The notes beneath the pieces are model-generated. The model did not search any database, had not been told where the DNA came from, and was given only the letters and a program-made list of their open reading frames with translations. DNA of 11,061 bases from Oehlia diaphana (Eukaryota > Glomeromycota > Glomeromycetes > Glomerales > Glomeraceae): positions 14,695-25,755 of the forward strand of contig QZLH01001652.1 in the NCBI GenBank assembly GCA_003833135.1. The letters are read 5' to 3'. The translations under genes were made by a program, and so were the position numbers. Positions 1 to 7,186 of the stretch are shown here, piece after piece; within the stretch, counting starts at the first letter, position 1, and each line of letters begins with the position of its first letter.

Positions 1-162
1 ATAAATTTTTAATTTTTTAATTTGTAATTTTAAGTAATTTTAATTATAAAAGTCATTTAAATGTATAGTTAATAATGTTAATTTTGATTGTAATAGTTTA
101 ATCTTTACTTCATCTTTTATATTTACTGATTAAAATAGTCAAATTAACAAATTTATGAATAT
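1..162. other. AT-rich DNA without a recognisable feature
   Basis: This stretch is almost entirely A and T with scattered poly-T and poly-A runs. I see no open frame of useful length, no splice-flanked homology and no clear repeat unit. It may be decayed transposon flank. Confidence 0.5.
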
Positions 163-242
163 AACGTTATATATGTTATATAACCGTTATATAATGTTAT
201 ATATGTTATATAATCGTTATATAACATATATAACCGTTATAT
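163..242. repeat. 30-bp AT-palindromic tandem repeat, 2.7 copies
   Basis: Two 30 bp units (163-192 and 193-222) and a 20 bp partial (223-242) are built from alternating GTTATAT and ATATAAC words, so each unit also folds on itself. The copies differ at a few positions (AACGTTAT versus AATGTTAT, AACCGTTAT versus AATCGTTAT). The array ends sharply at GCCCATCTCTA (243-253). A near-identical motif, CGCATCTCTA, starts at 509, just before the coding-like region. Confidence 0.8.
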
Positions 243-297
243 GCCCATCTCTAATAATCGTAAAATAAAAATGCTGATGTTTCACATTTTGGCAATT

Positions 298-410
298 ATC
301 TCGGCATCCAGTGATCGTGCAGAGATGTACTATAGCTCATTCGAATCGTCTCATTGTAACGATTCAAATGAGCTATTGTGCATCTCTGTATAATTGTTGG
401 TTGCCGAGAT
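298..410. repeat. Long imperfect hairpin, two ~52 bp arms
   Basis: The left arm (298-349) starts ATCTCGGCATCCAGTG and runs through AGAGATG and AGCTCATTCGAATCGT. The right arm (359-410) is its imperfect reverse complement, ending in GGTTGCCGAGAT. The loop is about 9 bases. This is the architecture of a fold-back or MITE-like element, but no clear target-site duplication was found. The outermost part, ATCTCGGCATCCAGTG, also occurs in the arm of the separate inverted-repeat element at 5509-5802. Confidence 0.85.
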
Positions 411-435
411 ACCCAAAAATTTGAAGTTAATCTAG

Positions 436-512
436 ATATCCGGATTTAATCCTATGATAATCCGGATTGATCCGGACGGATCACGGATTGTAAAATTTCA
501 TCCGAATCGCAT
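436..512. repeat. CCGGAT-rich short palindromes
   Basis: This short segment has repeated ATCCGGAT and GATCCGGAC words and self-complementary stretches (for example ATCCGGATTTAATCC facing GGATTGATCCGGA). Composition changes abruptly from its AT-rich neighbours. The ATG at 454 lies inside this repeat, so it is unlikely to be the original start of the downstream gene. Confidence 0.6.
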
Positions 513-1835
513 CTCTACTAATGAAAGTGCCAAATTAAATTCACTTTTGCAAGCGCTACTGGTAGCTAATAAAAGTGCTGAATTGAATTTCCCTCCACAA
601 GTATCACCTGTAGCTAATGAAAGTGCTCAATTGAATTCCCCTTCACAAAAGTCCCCTGTATCTAATAAAAGTGCTGAATTGAATGCGCCACCAGTAATTA
701 ATAAAAGTAATAAATTGAATTCACCTCCACAAGCATTACTGATAGCTAATAAAAGTGCTGAATTGAATGCATCACTGGCTAATGAAAGTACCGAATTGAA
801 TTCATCTTTACAAGCGCCACCGGTAGCAGTACTGGAAATAGTATTAGTAGAAGCACCGTCAACAAAGGCACCAGCAAGATCACCCACATTGAAATTAGTA
901 GAAAAAGTACCTGATGCAGAAGTGTTTGTAGTAGTAGAAACATAAACTTCAAAAATGAAAATGCCAGTGGAATCACAAACATTAGTTTTAAAAGTGTCAG
1001 AAGAATCTCAAGAACTAGCATCTACATCAACATCATTAATAAGAAAATGTAAACTTAACTGTGTTGAAATTTCCTCAGAGGAGAATGTTGATGAAAGTGA
1101 CCATAAAGATAAAACTATTATGAAAGAAAAGTTAAATTCTGCCCAAATGCTTTTGTTTAAGAAGAGAAAGAAACTACATAATATTGTATTAGCATCAAAT
1201 GATGAGCATCTTGTTACCTCAGAATCATCAAAAACTTCTGCAATATTCAACGCCTTGGCTAAATTGTCAATGGCTAAAAAAATTACAGTTGTCAATGAGA
1301 AGTCCGCTATGGACAGAATTAATCAGTGGAAAAAATAAGAGTTATGTTGTAAAAACCTTGTGATAGCAGCCGAGTCTTTCAATTTGCTACATTTAGCATC
1401 ATTAGTATAAATTTATAATGATCTTTCAGGGTTTGCTGAAAGATTAGAAATTAAAAATACAAAATCTTGAGTGATCTCTTTTATGTGAAGTAAGCTTAAT
1501 ATCGATCAAAAAGCTGAACAGAGAAATCGGTTGTGATGCAACAGATTGCGCAAGTTATTTAATAATGAAATAACACCTGCACAGCTTGCGCAAGCAGGCT
1601 GTCGCAAGTGTAATTTTTTTGTAAAGCAAAAATATTATGATATATTTTTGTCTTAAATTCCCGCTTGTCAATCAATTACTTCAAGCCAGCCTGAACGTAT
1701 CTCTGAAATTATGCCAAATGAAGATTTTACTATGTTAGAAAAAAAAGTGATGTTGTATTTAAATTGAGTTTAAGCGAAGAATTCAGAGATTTAAAGGAGA
1801 AATTTAAAGGAAATGAGTATATCGAGTGGTCTTAA
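454..1835 (+). pseudogene. Decayed repeat-containing protein gene, function unknown
   Basis: I do not recognise the family. One frame can be followed from 454 to about 1740 across seven stops: TAA at 943, 1336, 1408 and 1654, and TGA at 1468, 1486 and 1534. It then continues one frame over after the A-run at 1739-1746 (apparently one base lost) and ends at TAA 1833-1835. The composition between stops still looks protein-like: a 16-residue repeat array (520-828), a Ser/Thr/Val/Glu-rich linker, a Lys-rich stretch with [25 protein letters not shown], ending INQWKK at 1336. After that come LAQAGCRKCNFFVKQKYYD (around 1590-1640) and, after the shift, LSLSEEFRDLKEKFKGNEY. The two longest open pieces are 454-945 (163 codons) and 955-1338 (127 codons), in the same frame. 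The 454 ATG sits in repeat DNA, so the true 5' end is unknown. Introns could remove some stops, but I found no convincing GT-AG pairs that do so. Confidence 0.65.
520..828 (+). repeat. In-frame 48-bp coding minisatellite (16-residue repeat), 7 units
   Basis: The units start at 520, 568, 616, 664, 700, 748 and 781. Their lengths are 48, 48, 48, 36, 48, 33 and about 48 bp, all multiples of three. The consensus residues are N-K/E-S-A-E-L-N-S/A-P-P-Q, then a variable hydrophobic stretch ending V-A. The units differ by substitutions as well as by the 12 and 15 base deletions, so the array is not recent. Keeping the frame through every length change suggests it was expanded while coding. Confidence 0.85.
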
Positions 1836-2007
1836 TACGAATTATTATTTTTATTAGTTATAATACAGATTATTATTTTATTATTTAGATTAAATTGCTG
1901 AACGTAAATTAGTTATACGCAGTTGATTATGAAATGCCAATTGCAAAATTTTTATTACAATTAAAAGTTTTATTTTTGGATTTATAATTCTTTTATAATA
2001 TTATGTA
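1836..2007. other. AT-rich spacer with a ~28-bp imperfect duplication
   Basis: About 170 bp between the decayed gene and the first subterminal-type repeat of the hAT element. At its left end (about 1833-1890) two similar segments, TAATACGAATTATTATTTTT and TAATACAGATTATTATTTTA, lie in tandem. No gene is visible. Confidence 0.45.
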
Positions 2008-2343
2008 AAGTGGACAAAATTGTTCAAAAGATATATTACGTAAGTTAGGATAAATAATTGTACATAGCATATAAGATATAACAAATGATTTAATTTTAAA
2101 ATAAAAAAGTAGAAAAAATTGTTATATTATGCGAGTTGGGATAAATAGTGGACAAAATTGTCTAATAAGATATATTACGAAATAAGTATACAAAATTGTT
2201 CAAAAAGATATATTACGAAATAAGTGGACAAAATTGTCCAAAAAGATATATTACGCGAGTTGGGATAAATAAGTTGGACAAAAATTGTCCAAAAAGATAT
2301 ATTACGCAAGTTGGGATAAATAAGTGAATAAAATTATCCAAAA
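2008..2343 (+). repeat. 5' subterminal repeat array of the hAT element
   Basis: Several degenerate direct copies of a ~50 bp unit start with GTGGACAAAATTGTCC, pass through AAAAAGATATATTACG and end GCGAGTTGGGATAAAT. Copies begin near 2008, 2147, 2190, 2222, 2275 and 2324. The last is poorly conserved, and two lack the GTTGGGATAAAT part. The first copy is separated from the rest by about 80 bp of AT-rich DNA. The reverse complement of the same core appears three or more times at 5066-5312, downstream of the transposase. hAT transposases bind short repeated subterminal motifs, so these are inferred to be binding sites. The left end of the element is tentatively near 2008. I found no convincing 8 bp duplication. 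Confidence 0.7.
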
Positions 2344-2622
2344 AATAGATCGACTTTATAAAAACGTACGCATTTTCAAAGTTCAAACTTTATCTATTTG
2401 AAAATACTTTAGCTTACTTTTTCTGGAAAACTGGAATTTATTAATATTCTCAAAATGTAACTATGTAAGTACACGATTCAAATATCCCTGAATACTCCTG
2501 AATTTAAAACCGAATTGTTGTTAACAAAATATTTCGCGTTTATTTTCATCATTTCATTTTTGATAGTCATTTATTTTTTAATATTTTAGGTTCTTAATTT
2601 TTATCTTCCTCTCTTTGAAAAA
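2344..2622 (+). other. Leader region upstream of hAT transposase
   Basis: This is non-coding, AT-rich DNA between the subterminal array and the first ATG of the transposase. A tract ending TTTTTAATATTTTAG (to 2589) resembles a 3' splice site, so a 5' UTR intron is possible but unproven. I see no defined promoter element. Confidence 0.35.
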
Positions 2623-3208
2623 ATGGCAAGTTCAGAACCTTCAGAAAATCTAAGAAAAGGACGTCATTTTACTAAGGTGTGAAATGGATATATGATAAAA
2701 GGAGTACAGAGGACAAGAGGGCATTACGCTGCAACATGTAGCTATTGTAACTTTTATTGGAAAGATGGGAAACCTCATGTTTTACGTGAGCACTTAGCAA
2801 ATCATTGCCGAAAATATCTGCAAGAAGTGTCATTACAGTTCGCAAAAATTGTAGGTAATGAAATAGTAGAGAACGATGAAGATGATGAAAGCGACTCAGA
2901 ATCAACAACTAAAAAATAAAAGCTAAATGATAGACAAACATCTATTTGATCTTTTTATAAAAATAAAGAATTAGAAAAAGGTTATTGTGATGAAATAAAT
3001 TGTTCAATAACAAAAGCTTGTGTAATATGTAATATTCCATTTAGTATAATTGAAAATCCTTGATTTATCGATTTGATCAAAACTTTACAACCAGGATATG
3101 ATCCTCCCTCAAGGCAAGTTTTGAGTGGTACTTTATTAGAATCTGAAACATCTCGCGTAAATATACATATTATGAATGAATTAAGTGCTGACAATAACTT
3201 TACTATTG

Positions 3209-3277
3209 GTAAGATTTTTTAATTTAAGAAATTTTTGTAAAATATTGATAGTTTTGATATGTATTTATGTTCATTAG
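3209..3277 (+). other. Intron 1 of the hAT pseudogene (69 nt, phase 1)
   Basis: The donor is GTAAGA after ACTATTG and the acceptor TTCATTAG. Joining the flanks makes a GCG alanine codon and runs straight from NNFTI into AMD, matching the usual hAT order before the first catalytic Asp. The intron contains an in-frame stop at 3220. Confidence 0.8.
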
Positions 3278-3791
3278 CGATGGATAGTTAGACCAATCCA
3301 CACGGGAATAGTCTTTGGGCATTTATGTTAATGACTGGGTCAAGGAAAGAATATCTTTTAAGTCTTGAGGATCTTTCAAATATTCGCTACACAGGAGAGC
3401 ATTTATTTAACGTTATTGAGAAAATTATCAATAAAGTGGGAGCTAAAAAGTTTGTTGCTATTGTGTCAGATAATAGCTCAAATGTTGCAGCAGCACGTAA
3501 AATAATTACCAACAATTACCCAAATATAATTAATGTGCGATATATCACGTATTGTGTAAACCTGATAAGCACGTCTATTGTAAAAATAGATGAAGTAAAT
3601 ATATAGTAAGATGTGCAAACATTTTCACAAAATATTTTAAAAATTCTACCCTTAGATCATCATGGCTCAATGAAGCAATCAAAAGTAAAAATATTGAAGG
3701 CAGAGGGCTGAAGACTTATATAGAAACAAGATGGATAACTGTCTATGAATGTGTACATTCTGTATGGAGATTAAAAGATGCTTTGCAGCAT

Positions 3792-3857
3792 GTATGTTAA
3801 TAGTAAGATGAATTATTTTTTTTTTTTAAAAAAAAAACTTAATTTTTTTTGAATTAG
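3792..3857 (+). other. Intron 2 of the hAT pseudogene (66 nt, phase 0)
   Basis: The donor is GTATGT after KDALQH. The acceptor GAATTAG is preceded by a T-run. The downstream exon resumes VLENHEHKISNQ in the same frame. Poly-T and poly-A blocks fill the middle of the intron. Confidence 0.8.
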
Positions 3858-4117
3858 GTTCTGGAAAATCACGAACATAAAATTTCAAATCAAGCTATTA
3901 AGACTATTTTGAAAAAATGAGGGTTTTTTGATAATGTTCACGTAATATCAGATATTTTTAAACTGATAAAAGAGGTAATTCTTATGCTTAAAAGAACGTA
4001 TATTTCATTGGCAGATTGTTATCTTTATCTCCTTAGAATTGCAACCTTTTTTAAATAAATCCCAATGAATTATTACCGCTCATTAAAGAATTCTTGTATT
4101 AAAGCCTTTAATGAGAG

Positions 4118-4189
4118 GTAATATTCAAAATAATTTTAGTTTAATAAAAAATTAAATAACTGAAGTAAGTAATCAAATTTCTTTAATAG
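4118..4189 (+). other. Intron 3 of the hAT pseudogene (72 nt, phase 2)
   Basis: The donor is GTAATA after AATGAGAG and the acceptor CTTTAATAG. Splicing restores an Arg codon and joins KAFNE to RYKEFDEDIY, a stretch typical of hAT proteins. Confidence 0.75.
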
Positions 4190-4251
4190 ATACAAAGAAT
4201 TTGACGAAGATATTTACTTATTGGCTTTCTTTCTCCATCCGCAATATAAAG

Positions 4252-4316
4252 GTATTATTAATATAAGAAAAAATAATTAAATAAGATAAATAATTTAATA
4301 TTTATAAATATTGTAG
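4252..4316 (+). other. Intron 4 of the hAT pseudogene (65 nt, phase 1)
   Basis: The donor is GTATTA after CAATATAAAG and the acceptor ATATTGTAG. Splicing joins FFLHPQYK to GTGIHNTQFE through a GGA codon. The intron sequence carries multiple stops. Confidence 0.7.
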
Positions 4317-5065
4317 GAACAGGTATCCACAATACACAATTTGAGTAAATACAAAAAACTGCACTTAATATTTAGAAGAATTTGGATCATAAGAAAACTT
4401 CTGGTTTGGAACTTAAGGTACAGCTTTGCAAGTATTTGAACTAAGATAACCTTTATAGCGCACCATATTCAAATCATGATGGGCCTTTTCAGTGGTAGAA
4501 CTTAATAATTGATGGGCACAGCTCATTATCTCGTTTTGCAAAAATTGTTTTTCAATAACACTACATTCAGCCAGCTGCAAACACTTTTTTTCAGCCCTTG
4601 AATGGATGTTTAGTAAAAGAAGAACGAATTTGAATGTGCAAACTATCGAATGTATGTCTAAAATTTATACTCATAATATCCATTCACTTTCAAATGGTAA
4701 AAGATCCTTGAATCACAATAGCATATCAAGTGACGATATGCAAAAAATGATTAATACTTTATTTGAAGAGGGTGATATATAATGAGAATGAAGATGAAGA
4801 GGAATATGAAGAGCTCAATATAGAAAAAGAAAGTGTTGACGAGGTGTTAAATATCGAACAAGTGATAGATTTAGGACCGTAGGTGTATATTGAATCTTCT
4901 GAGATTCCATTCATGTTTAATAATAAATATGATAGTAAAAATGATGACGACTGAAATCCAGAAGAGATTGTTTAGTAATACTAAATTGTAATAAAAACAA
5001 TTTTATTTTGTAATTACTAATAAAATATAAATAATAAAATGATGATCCTCTACTTGATAAATAAT

Positions 5066-5312
5066 AAAAAGTGGACAATTTTGTTCATTTTGTAAACTTA
5101 TGAATCATGTTAATTTAATCTTCGCACTTAATATAACCAAATTTATTTAAAGTGGACAATTTTGTCTTATATACTAAAAAGTGGACAATTTTTTTCATTT
5201 TGTAAACTCATGAATCATGTTAATTTAATCTTCGCACTTAAATATAACCAAATTTATTTAAAGTGGATAATTTTATCTTATATACTAAAAAGTGGACAAT
5301 TTTGTCCACTTA
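5066..5312 (-). repeat. 3' subterminal repeat array of the hAT element
   Basis: There are two ~110 bp units (GTGGACAATTTT at 5071 and 5181) and a terminal partial copy (5292). Each unit has a GTGGACAATTTTGT motif at its start and a second copy about 83 bp on, inside TTTATTTAAAGTGGACAATT. The rightmost copy is the most complete, reading GTGGACAATTTTGTCCACTT. Its reverse complement, AAGTGGACAAAATTGTCCA, matches the leftmost 5' repeat at 18 of 19 positions, so this is inferred to be the right end of the transposon. Confidence 0.75.
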
Positions 5313-5317
5313 TTTGC

Positions 5318-5965
5318 AAATTTGCAATACTGTAAATTATTTGCGAATTTGCAGATTATTTGCAAATTTGTGGATTATTTGCGAATTTGTAGATTATTTG
5401 CAATACTATAAATTATTTGCGGGTTTATGGACTATTTGAGATACTATAAACTATTTGCAGATTTGCAGACTATTTGCGGATTTGCGAATTATTTGTGATA
5501 CTATAAATAGGACCCCGGATATCTTCAAAACAGGTCATAAGTCACACTTTCGGCAAATTGGCCCATTTTTCAGGGCTCAAAAAATCTTTTTTGTAAATAT
5601 CTCGGCATCCAGTGGTCCAATTTTGATGACATTTTTTTAAATTGTAGAGCTAATTGAGGGCTATAAAATAAAAAAAAGTTCATTAAAATTGAATCACTGG
5701 ATGCTGAGATATTTACAAAAAACGATTTTTTGAGTTTCAGCAAAAAGTGGTGTTTTTGGCCAAAAGTCCATTATGACCTTTATATTAGATATCTGGGGTC
5801 CTCTATAAATTATTTGCGGGTTTGCAGACTATTTGTAATACTATAAATTTTTTGCGGGTTTACAGATTATTTGCGATACTATAAATTATTTGCAGATTTG
5901 TGGATTATTTGCGGATTTGCAGATTATTTACAGGTTTGCAGATTATTTGCGGATTTGTGGATTAA
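5318..5965. repeat. 19-bp-period satellite with two unit types, split by a MITE
   Basis: There are about 18 tandem units of 19 bp, each ending TATTT. Type A resembles GCGGATTTGCAGATTATTT; type B resembles GCGATACTATAAATTATTT. Type B units recur irregularly, with one to four type A units between them. Copies are 70-95% alike by eye. The array abuts the hAT right end and is interrupted at 5509-5802 by an inverted-repeat element inserted in a type B unit. Confidence 0.85.
5509..5802. mobile_element. 294-bp inverted-repeat MITE with perfect 8-bp TSD
   Basis: The ends are AGGACCCCGGATATC and its near complement GATATCTGGGGTCCT. The two halves pair imperfectly along most of their length, with the strongest pairing at 5576-5630 against 5680-5735 (CTCAAAAAATC, TTTTTGTAAATATCTC, GCATCCAGTG, CAATTTTGATGA). 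CTATAAAT is present directly before (5501-5508) and after (5803-5810). Removing the element and one copy restores an ordinary satellite unit. An 8 bp duplication fits the hAT class (or another 8-bp-duplicating superfamily), but the AGGACCCC end is not a textbook hAT terminus, so the superfamily is open. There is no coding content. Confidence 0.92.
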
Positions 5966-6048
5966 TAAGCGCAATTGATTTTCAAATTCTACAATATTGT
6001 GGATTTTGGAGTTGAATTGCAGTTAATAGCCCGCAATTTTGCAATTCA

Positions 6049-7084
6049 GTTTTGGCATTTTCTTACATACAAAAAACACCAGAATTAATAGTTTTTTTAT
6101 ACAAAAATGCCAGAACTATTGTTTCTGGCATATTTTTTAATAAAAATACCGAAACTATAAGTTCTGGCATTTTTTTTTAATTTTTTTATATAAAAACGCT
6201 AGAACTATAAGTTCTGACATTTTCTTTTAATTTATTTATATAAAAATACCAAAACTACGGGTTCTGATATTTTCTTTTAATTTATTTTATATAAAAATAC
6301 TGGAACAGTGGGTTCTGGCATTTTCTTTTAATTTTTTTTATATAAAAATGCTAAAACTATAGATTCCAGTGTTTTCTTTTAAGTTTTTTTTATGTAAAAA
6401 TGCCAGAACTATGAGTTCTGGCATTTTCTTTTAAATTTTTTTTATGTAAAAATGCCAGAACTATAAGTTCTGGCATTTTCTTTTAAATTTTTTTTATATA
6501 AAAATGCTGGAACTATAGGTTCCAGCGTTTTCTTTTAATTTTTTTATGTAAAAATGCCAGAACTAAGGTTCTGGCATTTTCTTTTAAATTTTTTTAATAA
6601 AAATGCTGAAACCATAGGTTCTGTCATTTTCTTTTAATTTTTTTTAATAAAAATGCCAGAACTAAAATTCTGGTATTTTTTTTTAATTTTATTATGTAAC
6701 AACGCCAGAATTAGAAGTTTCAGTATTTTCTTTTATTTTTTTTTAATAAAAAAGCCAGAACTATAGATTCTGGCATTTTCTTTAAATTTTTTTTAATTAA
6801 AATGCTAGAACTATAGGTTCTGGCATTTTCTTTAAATTTTTTTTAATTAAAATGCTAGAACTAATAGGTTCTGGCATTTTCTTTTAATTTTTTTTATGTA
6901 AAAACGCCGGAACTAAAGTTCTGGCATTTTCTTTTAATTTTTTTTATGTAAAAATGCTGGAACTATAGGTTCTGGCATTTTCTTTTAATTTTTTTTTATG
7001 TAAAAATGCTGGAACTATAGGTTCTGGCATTTTCTTTTAAATTTTTTTTAATTAAAATGCTGGAACTATAGATTCTGGCGTTTT
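6049..7084. repeat. Tandem array of ~20 short palindromes (hairpin minisatellite)
   Basis: Each unit of about 50-52 bp has a left arm like AAAATGCCAGAACT, a 3-6 base loop, a right arm like AGTTCTGGCATTTT, and a linker like CTTTTAATTTTTTTTATGTA. Units at 6397-6427 and 6449-6479 have perfect 14 bp stems. Other units start near 6104, 6142, 6193, 6242, 6293, 6344, 6501, 6550, 6600, 6649, 6700, 6747, 6798, 6848, 6900, 6950, 7003 and 7053. Partial arms sit at 6049-6087. Arms vary: GCTGG replaces GCCAG in left arms near 6505, 6957, 7009 and 7059, and only at 6501-6531 does the right arm carry the matching change (CCAGC). No reading frame runs through it. Confidence 0.93.
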
Positions 7085-7186
7085 CTTTTAATTTTTTTAT
7101 GTAAAATAATTTTTTTATTATTAATAATAAATAAAAATATGTTTTTTTAGTAGTAATTATATTTTATTAAAAAAAAATAGTTTTTT
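7085..7186. other. AT-only spacer
   Basis: Poly-T, TTATTA and poly-A runs link the palindrome array to the next repeat. No other feature is seen. Confidence 0.5.

Larger units (their letters stand above)
2623..4975 (+). pseudogene. hAT-family transposase with BED zinc finger, five exons, decayed
   Basis: hAT transposases cut and paste DNA with an RNase H-like fold split by an insertion. The reading starts MASSEPSENL at 2623. A BED finger follows (about 2725-2808: TCSYC, then LREHLANHC), then a Glu/Asp-rich linker and PGYDPPSRQVL (about 3091). The first catalytic Asp is at 3283-3285 in LAMDS-stop-TNPHGNSLWAF, where DGW is usual. The second is in IVSDNSSN (Asp 3469-3471). RWITVYECVHSVWRLKD, EFDEDIYLLAFFLHPQYK and a C-terminal dimerisation segment (SCKHFFSALEWMFSKRRTNL, 4573-4632) follow, then an acidic tail. 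Exons: 2623-3208, 3278-3791, 3858-4117, 4190-4251, 4317-4975. Damage: stops at 2680, 2917, 2947, 3061, 3289, 3918, 4056, 4346, 4373, 4442, 4496, 4880 and 4952, and frameshifts near 3600, 4550 and 4777. The final TAG at 4973 looks like the original stop. Several stops fall where Trp is expected (3289, 4496, 4952). The gene cannot be functional as it stands. Confidence 0.9.

Noticed and set aside
627..1295. Minus-strand open frames opposite the repeat gene (627-887, 779-1021, 1008-1295)
   Set aside because: They mirror the 48-bp coding repeat and the + strand frame. The + strand reading gives a better periodic residue pattern and continues across the stops.
454..1835. Repeat-induced point mutation or deamination signature inferred from the stop codons
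   Set aside because: Any TAA, TAG or TGA can be derived from CAA, CAG, CGA or TGG by one transition, so the stops alone carry no information. An alignment to intact paralogues is needed.
2623..4975. Stop-codon reassignment as an explanation for many in-frame stops
   Set aside because: All three stop types occur within the hAT frame together with frameshifts and a lost catalytic residue, which points to ordinary pseudogene decay.
2000..5320. 8-bp target-site duplication for the 2008-5312 hAT element
   Set aside because: Several alignments of the flanks (for example TTATGTAA against TATTTGCA) match at no more than about half the positions, so no duplication is claimed.
5455..5640. 61-codon open frame crossing the left end of the MITE
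   Set aside because: It joins satellite sequence to the inverted-repeat element across the insertion junction, so it is accidental.
6049..7084. CRISPR-like array of regularly spaced palindromic repeats
   Set aside because: The linkers are near-identical T-rich sequence rather than unique spacers, no cas-like genes are present and the context is eukaryotic with spliceosomal introns.
6049..7084. Series of stem-loops followed by T-runs resembling bacterial intrinsic terminators
   Set aside because: The appearance is real, but the surrounding DNA is eukaryotic transposon sequence. T-runs are part of the repeated linker, so terminator function is not supported.
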